This document shows positions 26,054-33,433 of a DNA stretch of 64,000 nucleotides, one piece after another; the stretch's first letter is position 1, and each line of letters starts with the position of its first letter. Position numbers and translations under genes: made by a program. The DNA comes from SOJA01 sp964598485 (GTDB taxonomy: Archaea; Thermoproteota; Bathyarchaeia; Bathyarchaeales; Bathycorpusculaceae), in contig CAZRCD010000003.1 in the NCBI GenBank assembly GCA_964598485.1, positions 1 through 64,000 on the forward strand, given 5' to 3'. The notes beneath the pieces were generated by a model that worked only from the letters and a program-made list of their open reading frames with translations, was not told the origin of the DNA and did no database searches.

Positions 26054-26788
26054 ATGGAGAAAACAAAGCCAAAAGAGGTTTCAAAAGAAACTGCTCGACT
26101 GTTCCTTATTTTAAGGCAAGGTTTTCTCCAAGAAAAAAGAGGCAGGAACGGAACGTTAGAAGCAATCAAACGGCTTGAATGCGTCCAAATGGACCCAATT
26201 AGTGTTGTACATCGCAACCAGCATTTAGTTCTTCATAACAGAATTGTTGATTACAAGCCTTCTTACTTGGATCAGTTGATCTACAAAGACAGACTTCTGT
26301 TTGAGTATTGGTGTAACGAAAAATCCATAATCCCCATTGAAGATTTCCCTTACTTCCGCTATCGAATGCAAAACCCATCAAAGTTTCATTCTCCCTTTTA
26401 CGAACGACTGAAAGCCAAAAGAAAAAGTTTGAAAGATACAATCGCTCACGTTCTATCAGAAATCAGAAGGCACGGACCACTTTCAGCACTAGAATTTAAG
26501 CAGAAGGGAAAGATTAAAAGCAAAGTGGCAACGAGTGTTCTGAACTTGCTATGGGACTGTGGTGAACTCATGATTCAGCACGTGGAAGGAAATAGACGAT
26601 ATTACGACCTTACTGAACGATTGCTTCCACCAAATCCAGATGCGAAAACTCCGAGCAGAGGAGAGTATGAGCGATTTATGATTCGAAAATACATGAGAGC
26701 CTACGGACTTATTGATACACGCCACTGGAGGTTTGGCTGGCTTCCACTAAAAGCCTCAAAGAAAAAACACAGTCAAAAAAATGACTGA
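26054..26788 (+). CDS. YcaQ/AlkZ-like winged-helix protein, N-terminal part (frameshifted)
   Basis: AlkZ/YcaQ proteins are HTH_42 DNA glycosylases that unhook crosslinks or remove alkylated bases. This part has the family core LECVQMDPISVVHRNQHLVL with the Q-x-D motif, FEYWCNEKSIIPIEDFPYFR and HWRFGWLPL. It ends shortly after a run of seven A at about 26775-26781. The rest of the domain continues in another frame in the next entry. I prefer ATG 26054 (MEKTKPKEVSKETARL), where family similarity should begin. Confidence 0.75.
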   Translation: MEKTKPKEVSKETARLFLILRQGFLQEKRGRNGTLEAIKRLECVQMDPISVVHRNQHLVLHNRIVDYKPSYLDQLIYKDRLLFEYWCNEKSIIPIEDFPYFRYRMQNPSKFHSPFYERLKAKRKSLKDTIAHVLSEIRRHGPLSALEFKQKGKIKSKVATSVLNLLWDCGELMIQHVEGNRRYYDLTERLLPPNPDAKTPSRGEYERFMIRKYMRAYGLIDTRHWRFGWLPLKASKKKHSQKND

Positions 26789-27266
26789 AGACAATGAGTT
26801 ATGCCCTGTTAAGATTGGAGGCGTCAAGCATGTATACTACGTTTCAGAGGAAAACTCGAGCCTGCTTGAAAATTCTGATACATCTGTAAGTGAAAAGGTT
26901 CATTTCGTTGCTCCACTAGACAATCTTTTATGGAATCGCAGAATGATTTCCGAAATCTTCGACTTCAATTATTCTTGGGAAGTGTACAAGCCTCCAGAGA
27001 AGAGGATTTATGGTTATTATGTTATGCCAATCCTCTATGGGACACGTTTCATTGGAAGACTCGATCCCAAGCTTGACAGACAAAACAGGAAAATGATTAT
27101 CAATTCTATAGTTTTGGAAGAGAAAGACTATGACAGAGATAGCTTGGTAGATGAATTTGCAGCAGCCCTTCAAAGATTCCTCAAACTTCATGACGTATCC
27201 CAAATCAGTGTAGAGAAAACTTCGCCAAAAGATCTAAAACATACGTTAATGTGTGAGTTAGGTTAA
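26781..27266 (+). CDS. YcaQ/AlkZ-like protein, C-terminal part (frameshifted)
   Basis: The start ATG lies in the A-run where the first part shifts frame, with 8 bases of overlap. The segments FVAPLDNLLWNRRMISEIF, YSWEVYKPPEKRIYGYYVMP and GTRFIGRLDPKLDR are the expected C-terminal half of the same YcaQ family. This makes one gene in two frames rather than two genes. Sequencing error, pseudogene formation or slippage on A7 are all possible. Confidence 0.75.
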   Translation: MTEDNELCPVKIGGVKHVYYVSEENSSLLENSDTSVSEKVHFVAPLDNLLWNRRMISEIFDFNYSWEVYKPPEKRIYGYYVMPILYGTRFIGRLDPKLDRQNRKMIINSIVLEEKDYDRDSLVDEFAAALQRFLKLHDVSQISVEKTSPKDLKHTLMCELG

Positions 27267-27284
27267 CTTTTGCTAAGTCTTGCG

Positions 27285-27692
27285 GTGACTAGCTTGAAAG
27301 TATTGTTTGTGTGTTCAGGAAATGCTTATCGAAGTCCGGTAGCGGAAGCACTATTGAAGAAACTCAGGCCTGACATAACGGTAGATTCTGCGGGAACACA
27401 CCCGGCAATTCCAATCTCACGAGAAGCAAAGGAATATTTAGCTAGAGAAAACGCGGAACAATACCTCAAGAAAAATCCCGAAGACTTAGAAAGCACGCAA
27501 CTTGGCGAATACGACCTTATAGTAGTTATGGAACCAAGACATAAAGATGTTGTCTTAACCAAGTGTCCAGAATGTGCAGGCAAAATAGTTGTTTGGAACA
27601 TTGATGATCCATATTTCCTACCTCACGGATACGCTGGAAAAGTGTTTAGACAGATCAAAGATAAGGTTCATGAATTGGCTGACTCGTTATAA
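27285..27692 (+). CDS. Low-molecular-weight protein tyrosine phosphatase family
   Basis: The P-loop CSGNAYRSP (C-x5-R) follows the first strand KVLFVC, and the general-acid segment NIDDPYFLP comes near the end; both are typical of the LMW-PTP/arsenate reductase family. The thioredoxin-linked cysteines of ArsC are absent, so phosphatase is the better call. The upstream TTG extends the frame, but GTG 27285 is closer to the usual start. It lies 18 bases after the YcaQ-like gene. Confidence 0.85.
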   Translation: MTSLKVLFVCSGNAYRSPVAEALLKKLRPDITVDSAGTHPAIPISREAKEYLARENAEQYLKKNPEDLESTQLGEYDLIVVMEPRHKDVVLTKCPECAGKIVVWNIDDPYFLPHGYAGKVFRQIKDKVHELADSL

Positions 27693-27799
27693 GAACAACA
27701 AGAGTTAGTTTCCAGATTCTTATTGCTTTTCTGTATTTTTGATTCACAAAGGTTATTGATCGCCAAAGAAAAGAGTTACTGATAATTCGGATAGAAAAG

Positions 27800-28123
27800 A
27801 TGCCGATTCGTTTTCTTTTCATCACAATGGTACTTGCGATTCTCGTTCAACTTGCAGACGCAACTGCCATAAGCTTTACTGTACCAAAAGGTGAAGAGAT
27901 GACTAAATCCATCAGCCTTGTGGTTGAGGATTGTGTTTTGGTGAAGTTTTCTGTTGTAGGGCAGAGTGAAAGCACTTTAGACTTTTACATTACTGATCCT
28001 CATGGAGACGTGAAAGTTGAATTCAGCAGGGTAGGCACTGTCAGTTACCCTTTTGTCTATGATGAAACTGGAGAATACGTTTTACACTTTCCAACACAGA
28101 CATGTCAGAAGATAAGCTTGTAA
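27800..28123 (+). CDS. GOLD-like secreted/membrane protein, N-terminal part (frameshifted)
   Basis: A signal peptide (RFLFITMVLAILVQLADA) is followed by a beta-rich domain like the GOLD (p24-type) fold: FTVPKGEEMTKSISLVV, TLDFYITDPHGDV and TGEYVLHF. The frame ends abruptly where the domain should continue. The next frame supplies the missing strands and a membrane anchor. The role of such archaeal surface proteins is unknown. Confidence 0.6.
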   Translation: MPIRFLFITMVLAILVQLADATAISFTVPKGEEMTKSISLVVEDCVLVKFSVVGQSESTLDFYITDPHGDVKVEFSRVGTVSYPFVYDETGEYVLHFPTQTCQKISL

Positions 28124-28248
28124 CATTTGATTACGAGATTCAGCATTATATTTTTGGAATTCCGCAGATGTTGTTCCTAACAATAATTATAGTTTTGATC
28201 TCTGTGGCTGCTGCGGCAACGTTTATACTGATGGGAAAACCTCACTAG
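28102..28248 (+). CDS. GOLD-like protein, C-terminal membrane anchor (frameshifted)
   Basis: Beginning at ATG 28102 within the end of the previous frame, this 48-codon stretch reads SEDKLVTFDYEIQHYIFG, then one strong membrane span (MLFLTIIIVLISVAAAATFI). It completes the previous protein: signal peptide, outside domain, single C-terminal span. A +1 frameshift near 28095 separates the two. It is either a broken gene or a sequence error; an independent membrane peptide is less likely. Confidence 0.5.
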   Translation: MSEDKLVTFDYEIQHYIFGIPQMLFLTIIIVLISVAAAATFILMGKPH

Positions 28249-28377
28249 CAATCAACAGCTAGGAATAGAACGGGTTCTTTTTAACAATCCAGATTTTCAA
28301 TATCGATTTGGATTACGTATGCTGAAACATATAAACCATTTATACTTATTCAGTAATACATTTTGCCGTGAAATGTC

Positions 28378-29298
28378 GTGCTTGTCACAAATAAGGATTT
28401 GATGTCACCAGCCATGCAGAAGGCTTACGCCGTTGGAGCCTTCAACATCAGCAATCTAGAAAGCTTGCTGGCAGTTGTTGAGGCAGCGGCTGAAGAAAAA
28501 TCGCCAGTGATCGTTGCTGTTACCCCGAGCTCTATAAAGTACGCTGGTTTGGCTTACATTGGAAAAATGGTTAAGACGGCAGCGGAATCCGCTCCAGTGC
28601 CCATGTCTCTACACCTCGACCATGGCAAAGACATGGAAACAGTTACAAAATGCATAGAAGTTGGCTTCACATCCGTTATGATTGACGGTTCCCATTTGAA
28701 ATTTGAAGAAAACGTTGCATTGACGAAGCGTGTGGTTGATTTGGCACGTCTAAAAGGTGTTTCGGTTGAGGCGGAACTTGGAAAACTTGCTGGTGTAGAA
28801 GAATCAACTGTTGAGGAGAAAGAAGCCGTTTTGACTGATCCTGACGCTGCTGAAGAGTTTGTTGAACGTACCGGTGTTGACGCCCTTGCAGTTGCAATAG
28901 GCACTTCGCATGGAGCCTACAAATTCAAAGGCGAACCTAAACTTGACTTTGAAAGATTAAAGCTTATCCGTGAAAAGGTTAGCACCCTCCTTGTTTTACA
29001 TGGTGCTTCCAGTGTTCCATCAAGCATTATTGAAAAAGCCGTTAAATATGGAGCTGAATTAGGCGGAGCAAAAGGCATTCCGGAGGAACATATTCAAAAG
29101 GCCATTTCTCTGGGAATAACTAAAATAAACATTGACACGGATTTGAGGCTTGCTTTCACTGCCGCTACACGTGAATTTTTGGTTAAATCGCCTAAGGTAT
29201 TTGACCCTAGGAAAATTTTGGGTTCAGCCAAAGAAGCCATGAAAGAAGTTGTTAAGGGCAAGATGCGTCTATTTGGAAGCTCTGGAAAAGCACTCTGA
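28378..29298 (+). CDS. fba: Class II fructose-bisphosphate aldolase
   Basis: This zinc-dependent aldolase cleaves or forms fructose-1,6-bisphosphate. Motifs are SLHLDHGKDMETV (metal His, catalytic Asp), VSVEAELGKLAGVE, AIGTSHGAYKF, LVLHGASSVP and ITKINIDTDLRLAFT. At 306 residues it has the normal class II length. Most archaea use class I or the bifunctional FBPA/P enzyme, so this is noteworthy. It starts at GTG and is followed 15 bases later by a PfkA-type kinase in one operon. Confidence 0.94.
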   Translation: MLVTNKDLMSPAMQKAYAVGAFNISNLESLLAVVEAAAEEKSPVIVAVTPSSIKYAGLAYIGKMVKTAAESAPVPMSLHLDHGKDMETVTKCIEVGFTSVMIDGSHLKFEENVALTKRVVDLARLKGVSVEAELGKLAGVEESTVEEKEAVLTDPDAAEEFVERTGVDALAVAIGTSHGAYKFKGEPKLDFERLKLIREKVSTLLVLHGASSVPSSIIEKAVKYGAELGGAKGIPEEHIQKAISLGITKINIDTDLRLAFTAATREFLVKSPKVFDPRKILGSAKEAMKEVVKGKMRLFGSSGKAL

Positions 29299-29313
29299 AG
29301 GTGAAAAGATCAA

Positions 29314-30342
29314 ATGAAAGTTGGAATATTAAGCGGAGGCGGAGATGCTCCGGGAATCAACGCTGTTATCCGGGCAGTTGTTAGAAAAGGCATTCAACAC
29401 TACGGCTATGAAATTGTTGGTATAAGGGATGGATGGCGCGGCCTTCTTGAAGGCGAATTTATGCCATTAGATTTGAAGGCTGCGTCTGGAATTCTTCCTC
29501 GCGGAGGCTCTATTTTAGGCACTTCAAGGACAAATCCCTTCAAGTCTGAAAATGGAGGGGAAAAAATACTGAGAAACGCTGAGAAAGCTGGCATAGAGGC
29601 TGTTGTTGTTATTGGTGGGGAAGACACTTTAGGCGTAGCGCACAAGATGAGTGAGCTTGGGCTTAAATGTGTTGGGGTGCCCAAAACAATTGATAATGAC
29701 TTAGCTGGCACGGACTACACGTTTGGTTTCCACACTGCAGTCGCCATTGCAACAGAAGCCCTTGACAGACTTCACACAACAGCAGAAGCCCACCATAGAG
29801 TCATTATACTTGAGGTTATGGGTAGATATGCAGGCTGGATTGCCCTGGAAGCTGGGCTTGCCGGGGGCGCAGACGCCATACTAATCCCGGAAAAACCCTT
29901 TGACCTAAATGAAGTCTGCGAGTATATTAAGCGTAGAGAAAAAAGAGGCAGGAACTTCAGTATAATTGTTGTTGCTGAAGGAGCAAAACCAAAAGGTAAA
30001 ACAGAAATAGTTTATGGCGAAAGCGTAGACGAGTTTGGACACGTTCGCTTCGGCGGCGTAGGTTATTATATTGGAAAGGAAATTGAAAAGCGGATGGGTA
30101 TCGAAACCCGTGTTGTGGTTCTGGGTCATCTCCAACGGGGTGGTTCTCCAACAGCCTTTGACAGAATATTAGCCACAAGATATGGCGTAGCGGCTATAGA
30201 CCTAGTTCATGAAGGAACATTTGGATGCATGGTTGCCCTCAAAGGAAACAAAATAGTTCCTGTACTGTTAAAAGAGGTTGCTGGTAAACGAAAGACCGTG
30301 GATTTAGAACTTTACGAAATAGCAAGCGTATTCTTCGGCTGA
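29314..30342 (+). CDS. 6-phosphofructokinase family, PPi-type signature
   Basis: The product is a PfkA-family kinase of 342 residues. GILSGGGDAPGINAVIRA is the N-terminal nucleotide loop, GRYAGW follows EVMG, and LGHLQRGGSPTAFDR is the substrate site. The donor-site positions read GGEDT (Asp rather than the Gly of GGDGS) and PKTIDND (Lys rather than Gly), the combination associated with pyrophosphate-dependent enzymes. A reversible PPi reaction would suit both glycolysis and gluconeogenesis. It is co-transcribed with fba. The donor assignment is from residues only. Confidence 0.85.
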   Translation: MKVGILSGGGDAPGINAVIRAVVRKGIQHYGYEIVGIRDGWRGLLEGEFMPLDLKAASGILPRGGSILGTSRTNPFKSENGGEKILRNAEKAGIEAVVVIGGEDTLGVAHKMSELGLKCVGVPKTIDNDLAGTDYTFGFHTAVAIATEALDRLHTTAEAHHRVIILEVMGRYAGWIALEAGLAGGADAILIPEKPFDLNEVCEYIKRREKRGRNFSIIVVAEGAKPKGKTEIVYGESVDEFGHVRFGGVGYYIGKEIEKRMGIETRVVVLGHLQRGGSPTAFDRILATRYGVAAIDLVHEGTFGCMVALKGNKIVPVLLKEVAGKRKTVDLELYEIASVFFG

Positions 30343-30470
30343 AAAAGCTGATGGAACAATTCAAGTGTAATGTTCTACCCTTTAGAGGGCTCTGTTAACT
30401 CTTAGCTCAAGATGACACTGTTCACAATAAAGGGAAATAGGGCGTGTGTTTGTCAAAAAAATCCAACAAT

Positions 30471-30839
30471 CTAAGAAAGCAAGCATTCAATCATTTTGTC
30501 GCATGTTAAGCACTCATCAGGAAATGGCATATCTTTCGGACGCTTTTTCAAGTATCCAAAAAAATGCTTACACTTTACATTGTTTTCAGGTTTTACTAAT
30601 GGTTTCTTGACGTCTTCCCTTGAAATTGTAATTTTCTTGCCTTCCTTGCTAATTCTCGCCACGCAACGAGGACATGCATGATATACCCGCACTCGTCCAT
30701 TATATGAAACCGTTGCTAGAATTGGTTTCTGAAATGTTCCTCCACACTCATTACATACGAAATCAATGGAGTTTCTCTCAAAGGAATGATCTTCTTTATG
30801 CAGGGTAGATAACTCTAAGCTTTTTTGCGTTCTTTCCAC
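30471..30839 (-). CDS. Small zinc-ribbon protein with C-terminal Cys motif
   Basis: This 122-residue protein has a zinc ribbon (CNECGGTFQ ... CPRCVARISK) and a separate C-terminal motif, CKHFFGYLKKRPKDMPFPDE followed by CLTCDKMIEC. This second motif looks conserved as a metal- or nucleic-acid-binding unit, but I cannot name a characterised member. It lies between the two oppositely oriented pfk genes, on the strand of the ATP-type one. Confidence 0.55.
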   Translation of the reverse strand: MERTQKSLELSTLHKEDHSFERNSIDFVCNECGGTFQKPILATVSYNGRVRVYHACPRCVARISKEGKKITISREDVKKPLVKPENNVKCKHFFGYLKKRPKDMPFPDECLTCDKMIECLLS

Positions 30840-30920
30840 CTCTCACTTAGTATACGGTGAATCTTAATATTTAATAAACCTTTTCGAATATGCGTTCAAC
30901 AGAAAGACGGCTTCTCTAGT

Positions 30921-31883
30921 TTATGTTGCCAGGGTATTTGCTAGCCTCAGTAGGCTTAGGTCTAGAGGCTTCTCGGTTTCGCATGCCTTCTCAAGTGCTA
31001 TGCTGGTTACTCTTCCTTTTTGCAAACCAACTATTCTGTTTCCCTGTCCGTTCGATAGCAGTTCGACCGATTTGCTTGCGAACAAGCTGGCTAAAAGCCG
31101 ACTTCTCGCCGTGGGATTGCCGCCTCTTTGAGCGTAGCCTAGGATGCTGAGTCTAACCTCTGCTCCTGTGTTTTCTTCGATTTCTCTTGCAATTTTGCGG
31201 GTGTCTCCGATTCCTTCTGCAGCCACAATTATGCCGGACCTCTTGCCTTTGGCGCTGTTCTGTTTTATGGTTTTGAACACTGTCTCTTTTTTGTATTTGA
31301 CTTCTGGAACTAAAATTACTTCAGCTCCGACTGCCAGTCCCACCGTTGATGCGAGAAAACCTCTTGTTCGTCCCATAACCTCAACTATGAATACTCTTTC
31401 GTGGGAAATTGCTGTGTCTCGGATTTTGTCAATTTCTGTAACTGCAGTGTTTACAGCTGTGTCAAAGCCTATTGCTTCATCTGTTCCAAAAACATCGTTG
31501 TCAATTGTTGCGGGAACCCCGATTATTAACGTGTCAGTTTCTTTGCTTAATTCTAAAGCTCCTTTGAAAGAGCCGTTACCGCCAATAACGACAAGTCCAC
31601 CAACATTGTTTGAAGCAAGAGTTTCTGCAGCTTTCTCAATGCCTTCTCTCTTTCTAAACTGCGGACACCTTGAAGTGTGAAGGATTGTGCCGCCCAATTG
31701 TATTATTCCACCAACAGAACGCGGTGTTAAATGACTGAACGTATTTGTTAGCAATCCTTCCCAGCCCCTCTCAAAACCTAAAACTTGAAAATCTTTTGAA
31801 TAGGCAATGCGGACAACGGCTCGAATAGCAGCGTTCATGCCGGGCGCGTCTCCACCGCTTGTCACAACTCCGATATTCTTCAA
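30921..31883 (-). CDS. pfkA: 6-phosphofructokinase, ATP-type signature
   Basis: This is a second PfkA-family enzyme, 320 residues, the size of bacterial ATP-PFKs. Motifs are GVVTSGGDAPGMNAAIRAVV, GGNGSFKG (Gly at the donor-specificity position), PATIDNDVFGTD, EVMGRTRGFLA and LGYAQRGGNPTARSR. It should phosphorylate fructose-6-phosphate with ATP. It converges on the PPi-type paralogue. Group A PFKs are rare in archaea, so two types side by side deserve note. Confidence 0.88.
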   Translation of the reverse strand: MKNIGVVTSGGDAPGMNAAIRAVVRIAYSKDFQVLGFERGWEGLLTNTFSHLTPRSVGGIIQLGGTILHTSRCPQFRKREGIEKAAETLASNNVGGLVVIGGNGSFKGALELSKETDTLIIGVPATIDNDVFGTDEAIGFDTAVNTAVTEIDKIRDTAISHERVFIVEVMGRTRGFLASTVGLAVGAEVILVPEVKYKKETVFKTIKQNSAKGKRSGIIVAAEGIGDTRKIAREIEENTGAEVRLSILGYAQRGGNPTARSRLLASLFASKSVELLSNGQGNRIVGLQKGRVTSIALEKACETEKPLDLSLLRLANTLAT

Positions 31884-32002
31884 CGCTAATTCCTCAATTC
31901 TAAACTTGATTTCAGAACAAATGATATAGTGGATTAAAGAGATAAATTTGAGCCTTCAGCTTTCAGTAAAGTTTTATAGTTCTGAAAGACATCAAATCTT
32001 TT

Positions 32003-32321
32003 GGCGGTGGGTCTTAGGCGGGGGGCTAGGGGTCCCCTGAACCGTAAACCCTCTACACGACGGGCTGAAAGCTGAGGCTGAGGCGTTTAAGGCTGTTGAG
32101 ACCCTCATTTCCGAAACAGTGACTATCCGTCCCTTGGGGCTGGCGATCATTGAGCAGCTTCCGTAAGGAAGCCGTCTTCGATGTTCACCAGGCGAATTTG
32201 GCCAGGCCCGGGAGGGAGCAACCTAAGTCTGGGCGTTCAGCGCTCAGGGGGGTGCGGGTACGAGCGTAGGGTTTGAGGGTTTTGGCGGATTCTGGACGTC
32301 GAACCTCAGTGATCCACCGCT
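32003..32321 (+). ncRNA. Signal recognition particle (7S) RNA
   Basis: The helix 8 apical region (GGCCAGGCCCGGGAGGGA then GCAACC) is the SRP54-binding site and is diagnostic. The 5' and 3' ends pair as archaeal helix 1: GCGGTGGGTC (32004-32013) with GATCCACCGC (32311-32320), one G-U pair. Helix 5 closes with AAACCCT against AGGGTTT. The length of about 318 nt is normal for archaea. A pyrimidine run follows and may terminate transcription. The galT frame reading into this gene is not coding here. Confidence 0.9.
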
Positions 32322-32360
32322 TCTTCTTAATGCGAACTGAAATTCGGAAAACGCTAAATG

Positions 32361-32370
32361 TTTATACATT
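32361..32370 (+). promoter_or_regulatory. TATA-like box for galT
   Basis: TTTATACATT lies 26 to 35 bases before the ATG at 32396, the distance expected for a leaderless archaeal mRNA. It is located after the end of the SRP RNA gene, so galT likely has its own promoter. Confidence 0.4.
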
Positions 32371-32395
32371 GTATTTAGTTTGTTGGATGTTTAGC

Positions 32396-33433
32396 ATGCC
32401 ATTTAACGAAGTTCGTAAGGATTATTTGCTTGATCGTTGGGTTGTGATTGCAACAGAACGTGGTCGCCGCCCAACAGACTTTGCAAAAAAAGTAAGAGAG
32501 AAAGACAAAACAAGTGTTTGCCCTCTCTGTCCGGGCAATGAGCATATGACTCCGCCAGCAGTTCTTGTCTATCTTAAATCAGGAAAAGACATTGGAAAGA
32601 CTAAGGATAAAGACGGTTTTAGGCATAAGAACTGGCTGATTCGGTGCATTCCAAACCTTTATCCAGCCTTTACCCCACCAAAAGGGAAGATTAGCCGAAG
32701 ACGAGTTATGAAAAGTAATGATTTGGTTGTGGCTGTTGGTCATCACGAAGTTTTGGTTGAATCTCCAGTTCATGATGAGCATCCTGCAAACGCAAAGATT
32801 TCGCAGTTAGTGCATGTTATTAACGGCTACATTGATAGGCTTCGTGCATTCTCTGCAAAGCCTTATGTGAAGTATGTTTCCATCTTCCGCAATCACGGCT
32901 TGGAGGCTGGGGCTTCGCTTTCCCACGCTCACAGCCAGATAATTGCAACACCTTTTGTTCCAAGTGTTGTGGAAGAGGAGTTGGAAGCCAGCAGAAAATT
33001 CTGGACAAGAAACAGGAGATGTGTCTTCTGCGATATTCTGGAAAAAGAGCTTGATGGACCTCGGCTTATTCTAGAAAACGCGGATTACGTGGTTTTTGCT
33101 CCTTGGGCAAGCGTTAATCCATTAGAGTTTTGGATACTGCCCAAAAAACATGAGATCACGCCACTCGAAATGTCAAAGAGCGAAGTGAAAACTTTTGCTA
33201 AAACTTTGAAAACATGCCTTAACGGATTGAAGAAGCTGTTGAATGACCCGCCCTACAATTTTGGTTTTCATTTGGCTATAGATAAAGACGCGAGCAAGTA
33301 TTATCATTGGCATTTGGAGGTTTATCCTAAACTTGCCATTTGGGCTGGGTTCGAGAAAAGCACAGGCATTTACATAAACACTGTTGCCCCGGAAGCAGCA
33401 GCGGAAAGTCTCAGAAAAGCGATTTCATCATGA
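32396..33433 (+). CDS. galT: Galactose-1-phosphate uridylyltransferase
   Basis: GalT swaps UMP between UDP-glucose and galactose-1-phosphate. It is a HIT-superfamily protein: N-terminal EVRKDYLLDRWVVIATERG, zinc pair CPLCPGNE, active-site SLSHAHSQIIATPFVP with the uridylylated histidine, a second CVFC pair, and YHWHLEVYPKL near the end. I start it at ATG 32396 (345 residues) because upstream codons lie in SRP RNA. It overlaps the 3' end of the convergent debranching enzyme gene by six bases. Confidence 0.92.
   Translation: MPFNEVRKDYLLDRWVVIATERGRRPTDFAKKVREKDKTSVCPLCPGNEHMTPPAVLVYLKSGKDIGKTKDKDGFRHKNWLIRCIPNLYPAFTPPKGKISRRRVMKSNDLVVAVGHHEVLVESPVHDEHPANAKISQLVHVINGYIDRLRAFSAKPYVKYVSIFRNHGLEAGASLSHAHSQIIATPFVPSVVEEELEASRKFWTRNRRCVFCDILEKELDGPRLILENADYVVFAPWASVNPLEFWILPKKHEITPLEMSKSEVKTFAKTLKTCLNGLKKLLNDPPYNFGFHLAIDKDASKYYHWHLEVYPKLAIWAGFEKSTGIYINTVAPEAAAESLRKAISS

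Noticed and set aside
32273..32395. N-terminal extension of GalT into the SRP RNA gene
   Set aside because: The bases belong to the structured RNA and the family N-terminus starts at 32396.
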